Below are positions 27,251-40,494 of a stretch of 64,000 bases of DNA, piece after piece (the first letter of the stretch is position 1; each line of letters begins with the position of its first letter). Location of the stretch: contig NW_026267104.1 of NCBI RefSeq assembly GCF_014633365.1, positions 124,001-188,000 on the forward strand, read 5' to 3'. A program made the position numbers and the translations under genes. Source of the DNA: Diospyros lotus. Lineage: Eukaryota > Streptophyta > Magnoliopsida > Ericales > Ebenaceae. Below the pieces are notes generated by a model that saw only the letters and a program-made list of their open reading frames with translations, did no database searches and was not told where the DNA came from.

Positions 27251-29739
27251 TAAAAACAAATTTGTAAATTTTGAGATAGCTTTGATTGAATAAAGTTGAC
27301 TCTTTCTTGTTTCAATTGTTCTACTATGGACCCTTGACTAAAACTCAACATTTCAAAACTTCCCGAAATCCAAATTTGAACTTTCTTTAGTGTATTTATT
27401 GTATCAAAACGTCGTCTTTCAAAATTATTAGGAATCGTCGAAAGCAAATAAGTCAATTTTGAGATATCGTTGATTGAACAAACTTGAATCTTTCTTGTTT
27501 CAAGTGTTCTACAATGGACCCTTGGCTAAAACACATGTTTTCAAAACTTCCCAAAAATTGAATTTGAACTTTCTTTAGTGTATTTAGTGTTTCAAAATAT
27601 CGTCTTTCACAAAGATTCGGAATCGTTAAAAACAAATGAGTCAATTTTGACATAACTTTGATTGAACAAAGTTGACTCTTTGTTGTTTCAATTGTTCTAC
27701 TATGGACCCATGGCTAAAACTCAAGTTTTCAAAACTTCCCGAAAGCCAAATTTGAACTTTCTAAACTGTTTTTAGCGTATCAAAATGTCATCTTTCACAA
27801 TTATTAGGAATTTTCAAAAGCAAATAAATCAATTTTGAGATATCGTTGATTGAACAAACTTGACTCTTTCTTGTTTCAAGTGTTCTACTATGGACCCATG
27901 GCTAAAAGTCATGTTTTCAAATCTTCCCAAAAATCGAATTTGAACTTTCTTTAGTGTATTTAGTGTATCAAAATATCGTCTTTCCCATAGATTCGAAATC
28001 GTCAAAAAGGAATGAGTCGATTTTGAGATATCGTTGAATGAATAAAGTTGAGTCTTTCTTGTTTCAAGTGTTCTACTATGAACCCATGGCTAAAAGTCAT
28101 GTTTCCAAAACCTCCCAAAATCCAAATTTGAACTTTCTTTAGTGTATTTAGTGTATCAAAATATCGTCTTTCACATAGATTCGGAATCGTTTAAAACAAA
28201 TGAGTCAATTTTGAGATAACTTTGATTGAACAACGTTGACTCTTTCTTGTTTCAATTGTTCTACTATGGAACCATGACTAAAACTCAAGTTTTCAAAACT
28301 TCCCGAAATCCAAAATTGAACTTTCTTTTGTGTATTTAGTGTATCAAAATATCGTCTTTCACATACATTCAGAATCGTTAAAAGCAAATGAGTCAATTTT
28401 GAGATAACTTTTATTGTACAAAGTTGACTCTTTCTTGTTTCAATTGTTCTACTATGGACCCTTGACTAAAACTCAAGTTTTCAAAACTTCCCGAAATCCA
28501 AATTTGAACTTTCTTTAGTGTATTTAGCGTATCAAAATGTCATCTTTCACAATTATTAGGAATCGTCGAAAGCAAATAAGTCAATTTTGAGATATCGTTG
28601 ATTGAACAAACTTGAATCTTTCTTGTTTCAAGTGTTCTACTATGGACCCATGGCTAAAACACAAGTTTTCAAAACTTCCCAAAAATCGAATTTGAACTTT
28701 CTTTAGTTTATTTAGTGTATCAAAATATCTTGTTTCACATAGATTCGGAATCGTTAAAAACAAATGAGTCAATTTTGAGATAACTTTGATTGAACAAAGT
28801 TCACTCTTTCTTGTTTCAAGTGTTCTACTATGGACCCATGGCTAAAAGTCATGTTTTCAAAACATCCCAAAAACCGAATTTGAACTTTCTTTAGTGTATT
28901 TAGTGTATCAACATATCGTCTTTCACATAGATTCGGAATCGTTAAAAACAAATGAGTCAATTTTGAGATAACTTTGATTGAACAAAGTTGACTCTTTCTT
29001 GTTTCAATTGTTCTACTATGGACCCTTGACTAAAACTCAAGTTTTCAAAACTTCCCGAAATCCAAATTTGAACTTTCTTTAGTGTATTTATCGTATGAAA
29101 ATGTCGTCTTTCACAATTACTAGGAATCGTCGAAAGCAAATCAGTCAATTTTGAGATATCGTTGATTGAACAAACTTGAATCTTTCTTGTTTCAAGTGTT
29201 CTACTATGGACCCATGGCTAAAACACATGTTTTCAAAACTTCCCAAAAATCGAATTTGAACTTTCTATAGTGTATTTAGTGTATCAAAATATCGTCTTTC
29301 ACATAGATTCGGAATCGTTAAAAACAAATGAGTCAATTTTGACATAACTTTGATTGAACAAAGTTGACTCTTTGTTGTTTCAATTGTTCTACTATGGACC
29401 CATGGATCAAACACAAGTTTCCAAAACTTCCCGAAAGCCAAATTTGAACTTTCTTTAGTGTTTTTAGCGTATCAAAATGTAGTCTTTCACAATTATTAGG
29501 AATATTAAAAAGCAAATAAATCAATTTTGAGATATCGTTGATTGAACAAAGTTGACTCTTTCTTGTTTCAATTGTTCTACTATGGACCCATGGCGAAACC
29601 TCAAGTTTTCAAAACTTCCCGAAAGCCAAATTTGAACTTTCTTTAGTGTATTTAGCATATAAAATGTCGTCTTTCACAATTACTAGGAATCTTCAAAAGC
29701 TAATAAGTCAATTTTGAGATATCGTTGATTGAACAAACT

Positions 29740-30250
29740 TGACTCTTTCTTGTTTCAATTGTTCTACTATGAACCCTTGACTAAAACTCAACTTTTCAAA
29801 ACTTTTCGAAATCCAAATTTGAACTTTCTTTAGTGTATTTATTGTATCAAAACGTCGTCTTTCACAATTATTAGGAATCGTAAAAAGCAAATAAGTCAAT
29901 TTTGAGATATCGTTGTTGAACAAACTTGAATCTTTCTTGTTTCAAGTGTTCTACTATGGACCCATGGCTAAAACACATGTTTTCAAAACTTCCCAAAAAT
30001 CGAATTTGAACTTTCTTTAGTGTATTTAGTGTATCAAAATATCGTCTTTCACATAGATTCGGACTCGTCAAAAACAAATGAGCCAATTTTGAGATATCGT
30101 TGATTGAATAAAGTTTTTCTTGTTTCAAGTGTTCTACTATGGACCCATGGCTAAAAGTCATGTTTTCTAAACTTCCCAAAAACCGAATTTGAACTTCTTT
30201 AGTGTATTTAGTGTATCAAAATATCATCTTTCACATAGATTCGGAATCGT
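29740..30250. repeat. Segment duplicated from about 16.23-16.74 kb (offset 13510)
   Basis: Carries the same rare events as 16230-16740: GAACCCTTGACTAAAACTCAACTTTTC, the 3-bp loss in ATATCGTTGTTGAAC, GGACTCGT(T/C)AAAAAC, and the 6-bp loss in GAATAAAGTTTTTCTTG. The matching rare indels make independent origin unlikely. Confidence 0.82.
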
Positions 30251-33200
30251 TAAAAACAAATGAGTCAATTTTGAGATAACTTTGATTGAACAAAGTTGAC
30301 TCTTTCTTGTTTCAATTGTTCTACTATGGACCCATGACTAAAACTCAAGTTTTAAAAACTTCCCGAAATCCAAATTTGAACTTTCTTTTATGTATTTAGC
30401 GTATCCAAATGTCGTCTTTCACAATTATTAGGAATCGTCAAAAGCAAATAAGTTAATTTTGAGATATCGTTGATTGAACAAAGTTGACTCTTTCTTGTTT
30501 CAAGTGTTCTACTTTGGACCCATGACTAAAACTCATGTTTCCAAAACTTCCCGAAATCCAAATTTGAACAGCCTTTAGTGGATTTATCGTATCAAAATGT
30601 CATCTTTCCCAGTTATTAGGAATCGTCAAAAGCAAATAAGTTAATTTTGAGATATCGTTGATTGAACAAACTTGAATCTTTCTTGTTTCAAGTGTTCTAC
30701 TATGGACCCATGCCTGAAACTCAAGTTTTCAAAACTTTCCGAAATCCAAATTTGAATTTTCTTTAGTGTATTTAACGTATCAAAATGTCGTCTTTCAAAA
30801 TTATTAGGAATCGTAAAAAGAAATAAGTCAATTTTCAGATATCGTTGATTGAACAAACTTGAATCTTTCTTGTTTCAAGTGTTCTACTATGGACCCATGG
30901 CTAAAACACATGTTTTCAAAACTTCCCAAAAATCGAATTTGAACTTTCTTTAGTGTATTTAGTGTATCAAAATATCGTCTTTCACATAGATTCAGAATCG
31001 TTAAAAACAAATGAGTCAATTTTGAGATAACTTTGATTGAATAAAGTTGACTCTTTCTTGTTTCAATTGTTCTACTATGGACCCATGGCTAAAACTCAAG
31101 TTTTCAAAATTTCCCGAAATCCAAATTTGAACTTTCTTTAGTGTATTTAGTGTATCAAAATATCGTCTTTCACATACATTCGGAATCAATAAAAACAAAT
31201 GTGTCAATTTTGAGACAACTTTGATTGAACAAAGTTGACTCTTTCTTGTTTCAATTGTTCTACTATGGACCCATGACTAAAACTCAACTTTTCAAAATTT
31301 CCCGAAATCCAAATTTGAACTTTCTATAGTGTATTTAGTGTATCAAAATATCGTCTTTCACATACATTCGGAATCAATAAAAACAAATGAGTCAATTTTG
31401 AGATAACTTTGATTGAACAAAGTTGACTCTTTCTTGTTTCAATTGTCCTACTATGGAACCATGACTAAAACTCTAGTTTTCAAAACTTCCCGAAATCCAA
31501 ATTTGAACTTTCTTTAGTGTAATTAGCGTATCAAAATGTCGTCTTTCACAATTATTAGGAATCGTGAAAAGCAAATAAGTCAATTTTGAGATATCGTTGA
31601 TTGAACAAACTTGAATCTTTCTTGTTTCAAGTGTTCTACTATGGATCCTTGGCTAAAACACATGTTTTCAAAACTTCCCAAAAATCGAATTTCACCTTTC
31701 TTTATTGTATTTAGTGCATCAAAATATCGTCTTTCACATACATTCGGAATCGTCAAAAACAAATGAGCCAATTTTGAGATATCGTTGATTGATTAAAGTT
31801 GAGTCTTTCTTGTTTCAAGTGTTCTACTATGGACCCATGGCTAAAAGTCATGTATTCAAAACTTCCCAAAAACCAAATTTGAACTTTCTTTAGTGTATTT
31901 AGGGTATCAAAATATCGTCTTTCACATAGGTTCGGAATCGTTGAAATCAAATGAGTCAATTTTGAGATAACAATGATTGAACAAAGTTAACTTTTTTTTT
32001 GTTTAAATTGTACTACTATGGACCCATGACTAAAACTCAAGTTTTCAAAACTTCCCGAAATCAAAATTTGCACTTTCTTTAGTGTATTTAGTGTATCAAA
32101 ATATCGTCTTTCACATACAATCGGAATCGTTAAAAAGAAGTGAGTCAATTTTGAGATAACATTGATTGAACAAAGTTGACTCTTTCTTGTTTCAATTGTT
32201 CTACTATGGAACCATGACTAAAACTCAAGTTTTCAAAACTTCCTGAAATCCAAATTTGAACTTTCTTTAGTGTATTTAGCGTATCAAAATGTCGTCTTTC
32301 ACAATTATTAGGAATCGTCAAATGCAAATAAGTCAATTTTGAGATATCGTTGATTGAACAAACTTGACTCTTTCTTGTTTCAAGTGATCTACTATGGACC
32401 CATGGCTAAAAGTCATGTTTTCAAAACTTCCAAAAAACAGAATTTGAGATTTCTTTAGTGTATTTAGTGTATCAAAATATCGTCTTTCACATAGAATCGG
32501 AATCGTTAAAAACAAATGAGTCAATTTTGAGAAAACTTTGATTGAACAAAGTTGACTCTTTCTTGTTTCAATTGTTCTACTATGGACCCATGACAAAAAC
32601 TCAAGTTTTGAAAACTTCCCGAAATCAAAATTTGCACTTTCTTTAGTGTATTTAGTGTATCAAAATATCGTCTTTCACATACAATCGGAATCGTTAAAAA
32701 GAAGTGAGTCAATTTTGAGATAACATTGATTGAACAAAGTTGACTCTTTCTTGTTTCAATTGTTCTACTATGGAACCATGACTAAAACTCAAGTTTTCAA
32801 AACTTCCTGAAATCCAAATTTGAACTTTCTTTAGTGTATTTAGCGTATCAAAATATCGTCTTTCACAATTATTAGGAATCGTCAAAAGCAAATAAGTCAA
32901 TTTTGAGATATCATTGATTCAACAAACTTGACTCTTTCTTGTTTCAAGTGTTTCTACTATGGACCCTTGGCTAAAACACATGTTTTTAAAACTTCCCAAA
33001 AATCGAATTTGAACTTTCTTTAGTGTATTTCGTGTATCAAAATATCGTCTTTCACATAGATTCGGAATCGTTAAAATCAAATGAGTCAATTTTGAGATAA
33101 CTTTGATTGAACAAAGTTGACTCTTTCTTGTTTCAATTGTTCTACTATGGACCCATGACTAAAACTCATGTTTTCAAAACTTCGCGAAATCCAAATTTGA

Positions 33201-34649
33201 ACTTTCTTTTGTGTATTTAGTGTATCAAAATGTCGTCTTTAACAATTATTAGAAATCGTCAAAAGCAAATAAGTCAATTTTGAGATATCGTTGATTGAAC
33301 AAACTTGACTCTTTCTTGTTTCAAGTGTTCTACTATGGACCCATGGCTAAAACACATGTTTTCAAAACTTCCCAAAAATCGAATTTGAACTTTGTTTAGT
33401 GTATTTAGTTTATCAAAATATCGTCTTTCACACAGATTCGGAATCGTCAAAAACAAATGAGACAATTTTGAGATATCGTTGATTGAATAAAGTTGAGTCT
33501 TTCTTGTTTCAATTGTTCTACTATGGACCCATGACTAAAACTCATGTTTTCAAAACTTTTCGAAATCCAAATTTGAACTTTCTTTTGTGTATTTAGTGTA
33601 TCAAAATGTCGTCTTTCACAATTATTAGGAATCGTCAAAAGCAAATAAGTCAATTTTGAGATATCGTTGATTGAACAAACTTGACTCTTTCTTGTTTCAA
33701 GTGTTCTACTATGGACCCATGGCTAAAACACATGTTTTCAGAACTTTCCAAAAATCGAATTTGAACTTTCTTTAGTGTATTTAGTGTATCAAAATATCGT
33801 CTTTCACATAGATTCGGAATCGTTAAAAACAAATGAGTCAATTTTGAGATAACTTTGATTGAACAAAGTTGACTCTTTCTTGTTTCAATTGTTCTACTAT
33901 GGACCCATGACTGAAACTCAAGTTTTAAAAACTTCCCGAAATCCAAATTTGAACTTTCTTTTATGTATTTAGCGTATCCAAATGTCGTCTTTCACAATTA
34001 TTAGGAATCGTCAAAAGCAAATAAGTTAATTTTGAGATATCGTTGATTGAACAAACTTGACTCTTTCTTGTTTCAAGTGTTCTAGTATGGACCCATGCCT
34101 GAAACTCAAGTTTTCAAAACTTTCCGAAATCCAAATTTGAACTTTCTTTAGTGTATTTAGCGTATCAAAATGTCGTCTTCCCCAATTATTAGGAATTCTC
34201 TAAAGCAAATACGTCAATTTTGAGATATCGTTGATTGAACAAAGTTGACTCTTTCTTGTTTCAAGTGTTCTACTACGGACCTATGGCTAAAAGTCATGTT
34301 TTCAAAACTTCCAAAAAATAGAATTTGAGATTTCTTTAGTGTATTTAGTTTATCAAATATCGTCTTTCACATAGATTCGGAATCCTTAAAAACAAATGAG
34401 TCAATTTTGAGATAACTTTGATTGAACAAAGTTGACTCTTTCTTGTTTCAATTGTTCTACTATGGACCCATGACTAAAACTCAAGTTTTCAAAACTTCCC
34501 GAAATCCAAATTTGAACTTTCTTTAGTGTATTTAGCGTATCAAAATGTCGTCTTTCACAATTATTAGGAATCGTGAAAAGCAAATAAGTCAATTTTGAGA
34601 TATCGTTGATTGAACAAACTTGGATCTTTCTTGTTTCAAGTGTTCTACT

Positions 34650-34985
34650 ATGAACCCATGGCTAAAACACATGTTTTCAAAACTTCCCAAAAATCGAATT
34701 TGAACTTTCTTTAGTGTATTTAGTGTATCAAAATATCGTCTTTCACATAGAATCGGTCAAAACTTCCCAAAAACCTAATTTGAACTTTCTTTAGTGTATT
34801 TAGGGTATCAAAATATCGTCTTTCACATAGGTTCGGAATCGTTAAAATCAAATGAGTCAATTTTGAGATAACTTTGACTGAACAAAGTTGACTTTTTCTT
34901 GTTTCAATTGTACTACTATGGACCCATGACTAAAACTCAAGTTTTCAAAACTTCTCGAAATCGAAATTTGAACTTTCTTTAGTGT
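34650..34985. repeat. Satellite segment with a chimeric 80-bp partial monomer, copy 1
   Basis: At 34756/34757 TTTCACATAGAATCGG joins directly to TCAAAACTTCCC. By comparison with intact monomers, 108 bp are missing, leaving an 80-bp partial monomer and breaking the 188-bp phase. Confidence 0.85.
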
Positions 34986-35984
34986 ATTTATCGTATGAAA
35001 ATGTTGTCTTTCACAATTACTAGGAATCGTCGAAAGCAAATCAGTCAATTTTGAGATATCGTTGATTGAACAAACTTGAATCTTTCTTGTTTCAAGTGTT
35101 CTACTATGGACCCATGGCTAAAACACATGTTTTCAAAACTTCCCAAAAATCGAATTTGAACTTTCTTTAGTGTATTTAGTGTATCAAAATATCGTCTTTC
35201 ACATAGATTCAGAATCGTTAAAAACAAATGAGTCAATTTTGAGATAACTTTGATTGAATAAAGTTGACTCTTTCTTGTTTCAATTGTTCTACTATGGACC
35301 CATGGCTAAAACTCAACTTTTCAAAATTTCCCGAAATCCAAATTTGAACTTTCTTTAATGTATTTAGTGTATCAAAATATCGTCTTTCACATACATTCGG
35401 AATCAATAAAAACAAATGAGTCAATTTTGAGATAACTTTGATTGAACAAAGTTGACTCTTTCTTGTTTCAATTGTTCTACTATGGACCCATCACTAAAAC
35501 TCAAGTTTTCAAAACTTCCCGAAATCCAAATTTGAACTTTCGTTAGTATATTTAGCGTATCAAAATGTCGTCTTTCAAAATTATTAGGAATCGTCAAAAG
35601 CAAATAAGTCAATTTTGACATATCGTTGATTGAACAAACTTGAATCTTTCTTGTTTGAAGTGTTCTACTATGGACCCATGGCTAAAACACATGTTTTCAA
35701 AACTTCCCAAAAACCAAATTTGAACTTTCTTTTGTGTATTTAGTGTATCAAAATATCGTCTTTCACATAGATTCGGAATCGTTAAAAACAAATGAGTCAA
35801 TTTTTAGATAACTTTGATTAAACAAAGTTGACTCTTTCTTGTTTCAATTGTTCTACTATGGACCCATGGCTAAAACTCAAGTTTTCAAAACTTCTCGAAA
35901 TCCAAATTTGAACTTTCTTTAGTGTATTTAGTGTATCAAAATATCGTCTTTCACAAACATTCGAAATCGTTAAAAACAAATGAG

Positions 35985-36740
35985 TCAATTTTGAGATAAC
36001 TTTGATTGAACAAAGTTGACTCTTTCTTGTTTCAATTGTTCTACTATGGACCCATGGCTAAAACTCAAGTTTTCTAAACTTCTCAAAATCCAAATTTGAA
36101 CTTTCTTTAGTGTATTTAGTGTATCAAAATATCGTCTTTCACAAACATTCGAAATCGTTAAAAACAAATGAGTCAATTTTGAGATAACTTTGATTGAACA
36201 AAGTTGACTCTTTCTTGTTTCAATTGTCCTACTATGAACCCATGGCTAAAACACATGTTTTCAAAACTTCCCAAAAATCGAATTTGAACTTTCTTTAGTG
36301 TATTTAGTGTATCAAAATATCGTCTTTCACAAACATTCGAAATCGTTAAAAACAAATGAGTCAATTTTGAGATAACTTTGATTGAACAAAGTTGACTCTT
36401 TCTTGTTTCAATTGTCCTACTATGAACCCATGGCTAAAACACATGTTTTCAAAACTTCCCAAAAATCGAATTTGAACTTTGTTTAGTGTATTTAGTTTAT
36501 CAAAATATCGTCTTTCACACAGATTCGGAATCGTCAAAAACAAATGAGACAATTTTGAGATATCGTTGATTGAATAAAGTTGAGTCTTTCTTGTTTCAAT
36601 TGTTCTACTATGGACCCATGGCTAAAACTCAAGTTTTCTAAACTTCTCAAAATCCAAATTTGAACTTTCTTTAGTGTATTTAGTGTATCAAAATATCGTC
36701 TTTCACAAACATTCGAAATCGTTAAAAACAAATGAGTCAA
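35985..36740. repeat. Run of recently shuffled monomers (ACAAACATTCGAAATCG type)
   Basis: Four consecutive monomers reuse the same few half-monomer modules: CACAAACATTCGAAATCG, CAATTGTCCTACTATGAACCC and TTTCTAAACTTCTCAAAATCC. They appear in different combinations, as expected from repeated unequal exchange or gene conversion. Confidence 0.65.
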
Positions 36741-36797
36741 TTTTGAGATAACTTTGATTGAACAAAGTTGACTCTTTCTTGTTTCAATTGTCCTACT

Positions 36798-37133
36798 ATG
36801 AACCCATGGCTAAAACACATGTTTTCAAAACTTCCCAAAAATCGAATTTGAACTTTCTTTAGTGTATTTAGTGTATCAAAATATCGTCTTTCACATAGAA
36901 TCGGTCAAAACTTCCCAAAAACCTAATTTGAACTTTCTTTAGTGTATTTAGGGTATCAAAATATCGTCTTTCACATAGGTTCGGAATCGTTAAAATCAAA
37001 TGAGTCAATTTTGAGATAACTTTGACTGAACAAAGTTGACTTTTTCTTGTTTGAATTGTACTACTATGGACCCATGACTAAAACTCAAGTTTTCAAAACT
37101 TCTCGAAATCGAAATTTGAACTTTCTTTAGTGT
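36798..37133. repeat. Satellite segment with the same chimeric junction, copy 2
   Basis: The identical junction TCGG|TCAAAACTTCCC recurs at 36904/36905, offset 2148 bp, which equals 11 monomers plus 80 bp. The downstream monomer also shares AGGGTATCAAAATATC, ATAGGTTCGGAATCG and TTTTTCTTG. Confidence 0.85.
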
Positions 37134-39739
37134 ATTTAGTGTATCAAAATGTCGTCTTTCACAATTATTAGGAATCGTCAAAAGCAAATAAGTCAATTTT
37201 GAGATATCGTTGATTGGACAAACTTGACTCTTTCTTGTTTCAAGTGTTCTACTATGGACCCTTGGCTAAAACACATGTTTTCAAAACTTCCCAAAAATCG
37301 AATTTGAACTTTCTTTAGAGTATTTAGTGTATCAAAATATCGTCTTTCACATTGATTCGGAATCGTCAAAAACAGATGAGTCAATTTTGAGATATCGTTG
37401 ATTGAATAAAGTTGACTCTTTCTTGTTTCAAGTGTTCTACTATGGACCCATGGCTAAAAGTCATGTTTTCAAAACTTCCCAAAAACCAAATTCGAACTTT
37501 CTTTAGTGTATTTAGGGTATCAAAATATCGTCTTTCACATAGATTCGAAATCGTTAAAATCAAATGAGTCAATTTTGAGATATCGTTGATTGAACAAACT
37601 TAAATCTTTCTTGTTTCAAGTGTTCTACTATGGACCCATGGCTAAAATACATGTTTTCAAAACTTCCCAAAAATCGAATTTGAACTTTCTTTAGTGTATT
37701 TAGTGTATCAAAATATCGTCTTTCCCATAGATTCGAAATCGTCAAAAAGGAATGAGTCAATTTTGAGATATCGTTGATTGAATAAAGTTGAGTCTTTCTT
37801 GTTTCAAGTGTTCTACTATGAACCCATGGCTAAAAGTCATGTTTTCAAAACCTCCCAAAATCCAAATTTGAACTTTCTTTAGTGTATTTAGTGTATCAAA
37901 ATATCGTCTTTCACATAGATTCGGAATCGTTAAAAACAAATGAGTCAATTTTGAGATAACTTTGATTGAACAACGTTGACTCTTTCTTGTTTCAATTGTT
38001 CTACTATGGACCCATGACTAAAACTCAAGTTTTCAAAACTTCCCGAAATCCAAAATTGAACTTTCTTTTGTGTATTTAGTGTATCAAAATATCGTCTTTC
38101 ACATACATTCTGAATCGTTAAAAACAAATGAGTCAATTTTGAGATAACTTTGATAGTACAAAGTTGACTCGTTCTTGTTTCAATTGTTCTACTATGGACC
38201 CTTGACTAAAACTCAAGTTTTCAAAACTTCCCGAAATCCAAATTTGAACTTTCTTTAGTGTATTTAGCGTATCAAAATGTCATCTTTCACAATTATTAGG
38301 AATCGTCGAAAGCATATAAGTCAATTTTGAGATATCGTTGATTGAACAAACTTGAATCTTTCTTGTTTCAAGTGTTCTACTATGGACCCATGGCTAAAAC
38401 ACAAGTTTTCAAAACTTCCCAAAAATCGAATTTGAACTTTTCTTTAGTGTATTTAGTGTATCAAAATATCTTGTTTCACATAGATTCGGAATCGTTAAAA
38501 ACAAATGAGTCAATTTTGAGATAACTTTGATTCAACAAAGTTGACTCTTTCTTGTTTCAAGTGTTCTACTATGGACCCACGGCTAAAAGTCATGTTTTCA
38601 AAACATCCCAAAAACCGAATTTGAACTTTCTTTAGTGTATTTAGTGTATCAAAATATCGTCTTTCACATAGATTCGGAATCGTTAAAAACAAATGAGTCA
38701 ATTTTGAGATAACTTTGATTGAACAAAGTTGACTCTTTCTTGTTTCAATTGTTCTACTATGGACCCTTGACTAAAACTCAAGTTTTCAAAACTTCCCGAA
38801 ATCCAAATTTGAACTTTCTTTAGTGTATTTATCGTATGAAAATGTCGTCTTTCACAATTATTAGGAATCGTCGAAAGCAAATCAGTCAATTTTGAGATAT
38901 CGTTGATTGAACAAACTTGAATCTTTCTTGTTTCAAGTGTTCTACTATGGACCCATGGCTAAAACACATGTTTTCAAAACTTCCCAAAAATCGAATTTGA
39001 ACTTTCTTTAGTGTATTTAGTGTATCAAAATATCGTCTTTCACATAGATTCGGAATCGTTAAAAACAAATGAGTCAATATTGACATAACTTTGATTGAAC
39101 AAAGTTGACTCTTTGTTGTTTCAATTGTTCTACTATGGACCCATGGATCAAACTCAAGTTTTCAAAACTTCCCGAAAGCCAAATTTGAACTTTCTTTAGT
39201 GTTTTTAGCGTATCAAAATGTAGTCTTTCACAATTATTAGGAATATTCAAAAGCAAATAAATCAATTTTGAGATATCGTTGATTGAACAAAGTTGACTCT
39301 TTCTTGTTTCAATTGTTCTACTATGGACCCATGGCGAAAACTCAAGTTTTCAAATTTCCCGAAAGCCAAATTTGAACTTTCTTTAGTGTATTTAGCATAT
39401 AAAAATGTCGTCTTTCACAATTTCTAGGAATCTTCAAAAGCAAATAAGTCAATTTAGAGATATCGTTGATTGAACAAACTTGACTCTTTCTTGTTTCAAG
39501 AGTTCTACTACGGACCCATGGCTAAAACACATGTTTTCAAAACTTCCCAAAAATCGAATTTGAATTTTCTTTTGTGTATTTAGTGTATCAAAATATCGTC
39601 TTTCACATAGATTCAGAATCGTCAAAAACAAATGAGACAATTTTGAGATATCGTTGATTGAATAAAGTTGAGTCTTTCTTGTTTCAAGTGTTCTACTATG
39701 GACCCATGGCTAGAAGTCATGTTTTCGAAACTTCCCAAA
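37005..39739. repeat. Left-flank segment, duplicated at 48.7-51.45 kb
   Basis: Monomers from about 37.2 kb to the insertion point match those from about 48.9 kb to 51,451 at offset 11711-11712. Shared rare variants include TTTTCTTTAGTGTATT (38440/50151), AAAGCATATAAG (38311/50022) and TTGATAGTACAAAG (38151/49862). Subtracting the 4586-bp insertion (element plus one target duplication) gives an original spacing of about 7126 bp. Confidence 0.85.
39735..39739. repeat. Target-site duplication, left copy (CCAAA)
   Basis: CCAAA lies immediately outside the left LTR and is repeated immediately outside the right LTR. Uninterrupted monomers read CTTC-CCAAA-AACTG, so the 5 bp were duplicated on integration, the usual size for Ty3/gypsy elements. 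Confidence 0.95.
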
Positions 39740-40221
39740 TGATGCGAACCCCACGAAGGAAGGTGAGACCCGACGATCAAAAATGGTTCCTTTGCCAAGG
39801 ATCGTTCTAAAACAGATTCATAATAAAGAAAACAAATGACCTTGACCCGTTATCTATAAAGAGATAAGAACCAAAGGTATAAGAAGGTAGGGTTGACGCC
39901 ACACTCAAGATAGATGAGAAGATTTGTGAGTGATAAGTCAAGGATGAACGCCACAAGATAAAATCTTGATAAGTTCAAAGTAGTTCGTTGAAGAACCAAA
40001 GAGAAAACTCTCACGAAATAATATTGATCAAAACTAAATTCCTCTCGGGTTACATTGGCTTATATAGCCGAATTCAAATTCTAAATTAGAAAGAAATAAA
40101 TCAAATCCTAGGCATATTAGGAATTGATTACAAGAAGGAAATAGCATAATCTGATAAAGAAACAAGAATTATCTAAAATAGAAAAGATTTAAAACAAAGG
40201 AGGAAATAAGGGAAGCTTGGA

Positions 40222-40368
40222 TCAATCTTGCCAATCAATCAATCATCCCCAAATCTTGCAAATCTTATCAATCAATCAATCAACCAATCAATCTGCCAAT
40301 CTTGTCAATCAATCAACCAATCAATCAATCAACCCCAAATCTGGCAATTGTGTCAATCAATCAATCCC
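40222..40368. repeat. AATC-rich microsatellite in the 3' LTR
   Basis: Same interrupted (AATC)n tract as in the other LTR, differing by single-base changes rather than by unit number. This argues for little time since insertion. It is open on the plus strand (NQSTNQSI-type reading) only because of the repeat. Confidence 0.85.
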
Positions 40369-40387
40369 AAATCTTGCAATCTTGTTA

Positions 40388-40494
40388 TTGGGCCTCCATA
40401 AATGCTCAACAGATTTTGGGCCTCCATTAATGCTTAAATTGGGCCTCCATCAATGTTCAACAGATATTGGGCCTCCATTAATGCTCAACAGATC
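40388..40494 (-). repeat. Same four TGGGCC repeats in the 3' LTR (overlapping the ORF end)
   Basis: Copy of the U3 tandem repeats. In this LTR the last codons of the element ORF (...[10 protein letters not shown], stop at 40450) are read through the first two repeats. Confidence 0.8.

Larger units (their letters stand above)
27251..39739. repeat. 188-bp satellite array, block III
   Basis: About 66 monomers of the same satellite in the same orientation, ending where the retrotransposon interrupts the array. The block mixes alpha and beta monomers and contains local duplications (listed separately). Some segments match block I/II (29.7-30.25 kb) and others match the far side of the retrotransposon (37.0-39.7 kb versus 48.7-51.5 kb). 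No genes are visible. Confidence 0.96.

Noticed and set aside
130..39640. Scores of about 63-codon minus-strand open frames, one per monomer, resembling a repeated protein family
   Set aside because: They start at TTG and overlap the previous stop as TTGA. The 188-bp unit shifts the frame every copy, many are broken by indels, and they lack any promoter or ATG context. Their similarity simply reflects the repeated DNA.
1..39739. CRISPR-like regular repeat array
   Set aside because: No unique spacers. The repeated unit is contiguous 188 bp with gradual divergence, and the context is a plant-type nuclear satellite.
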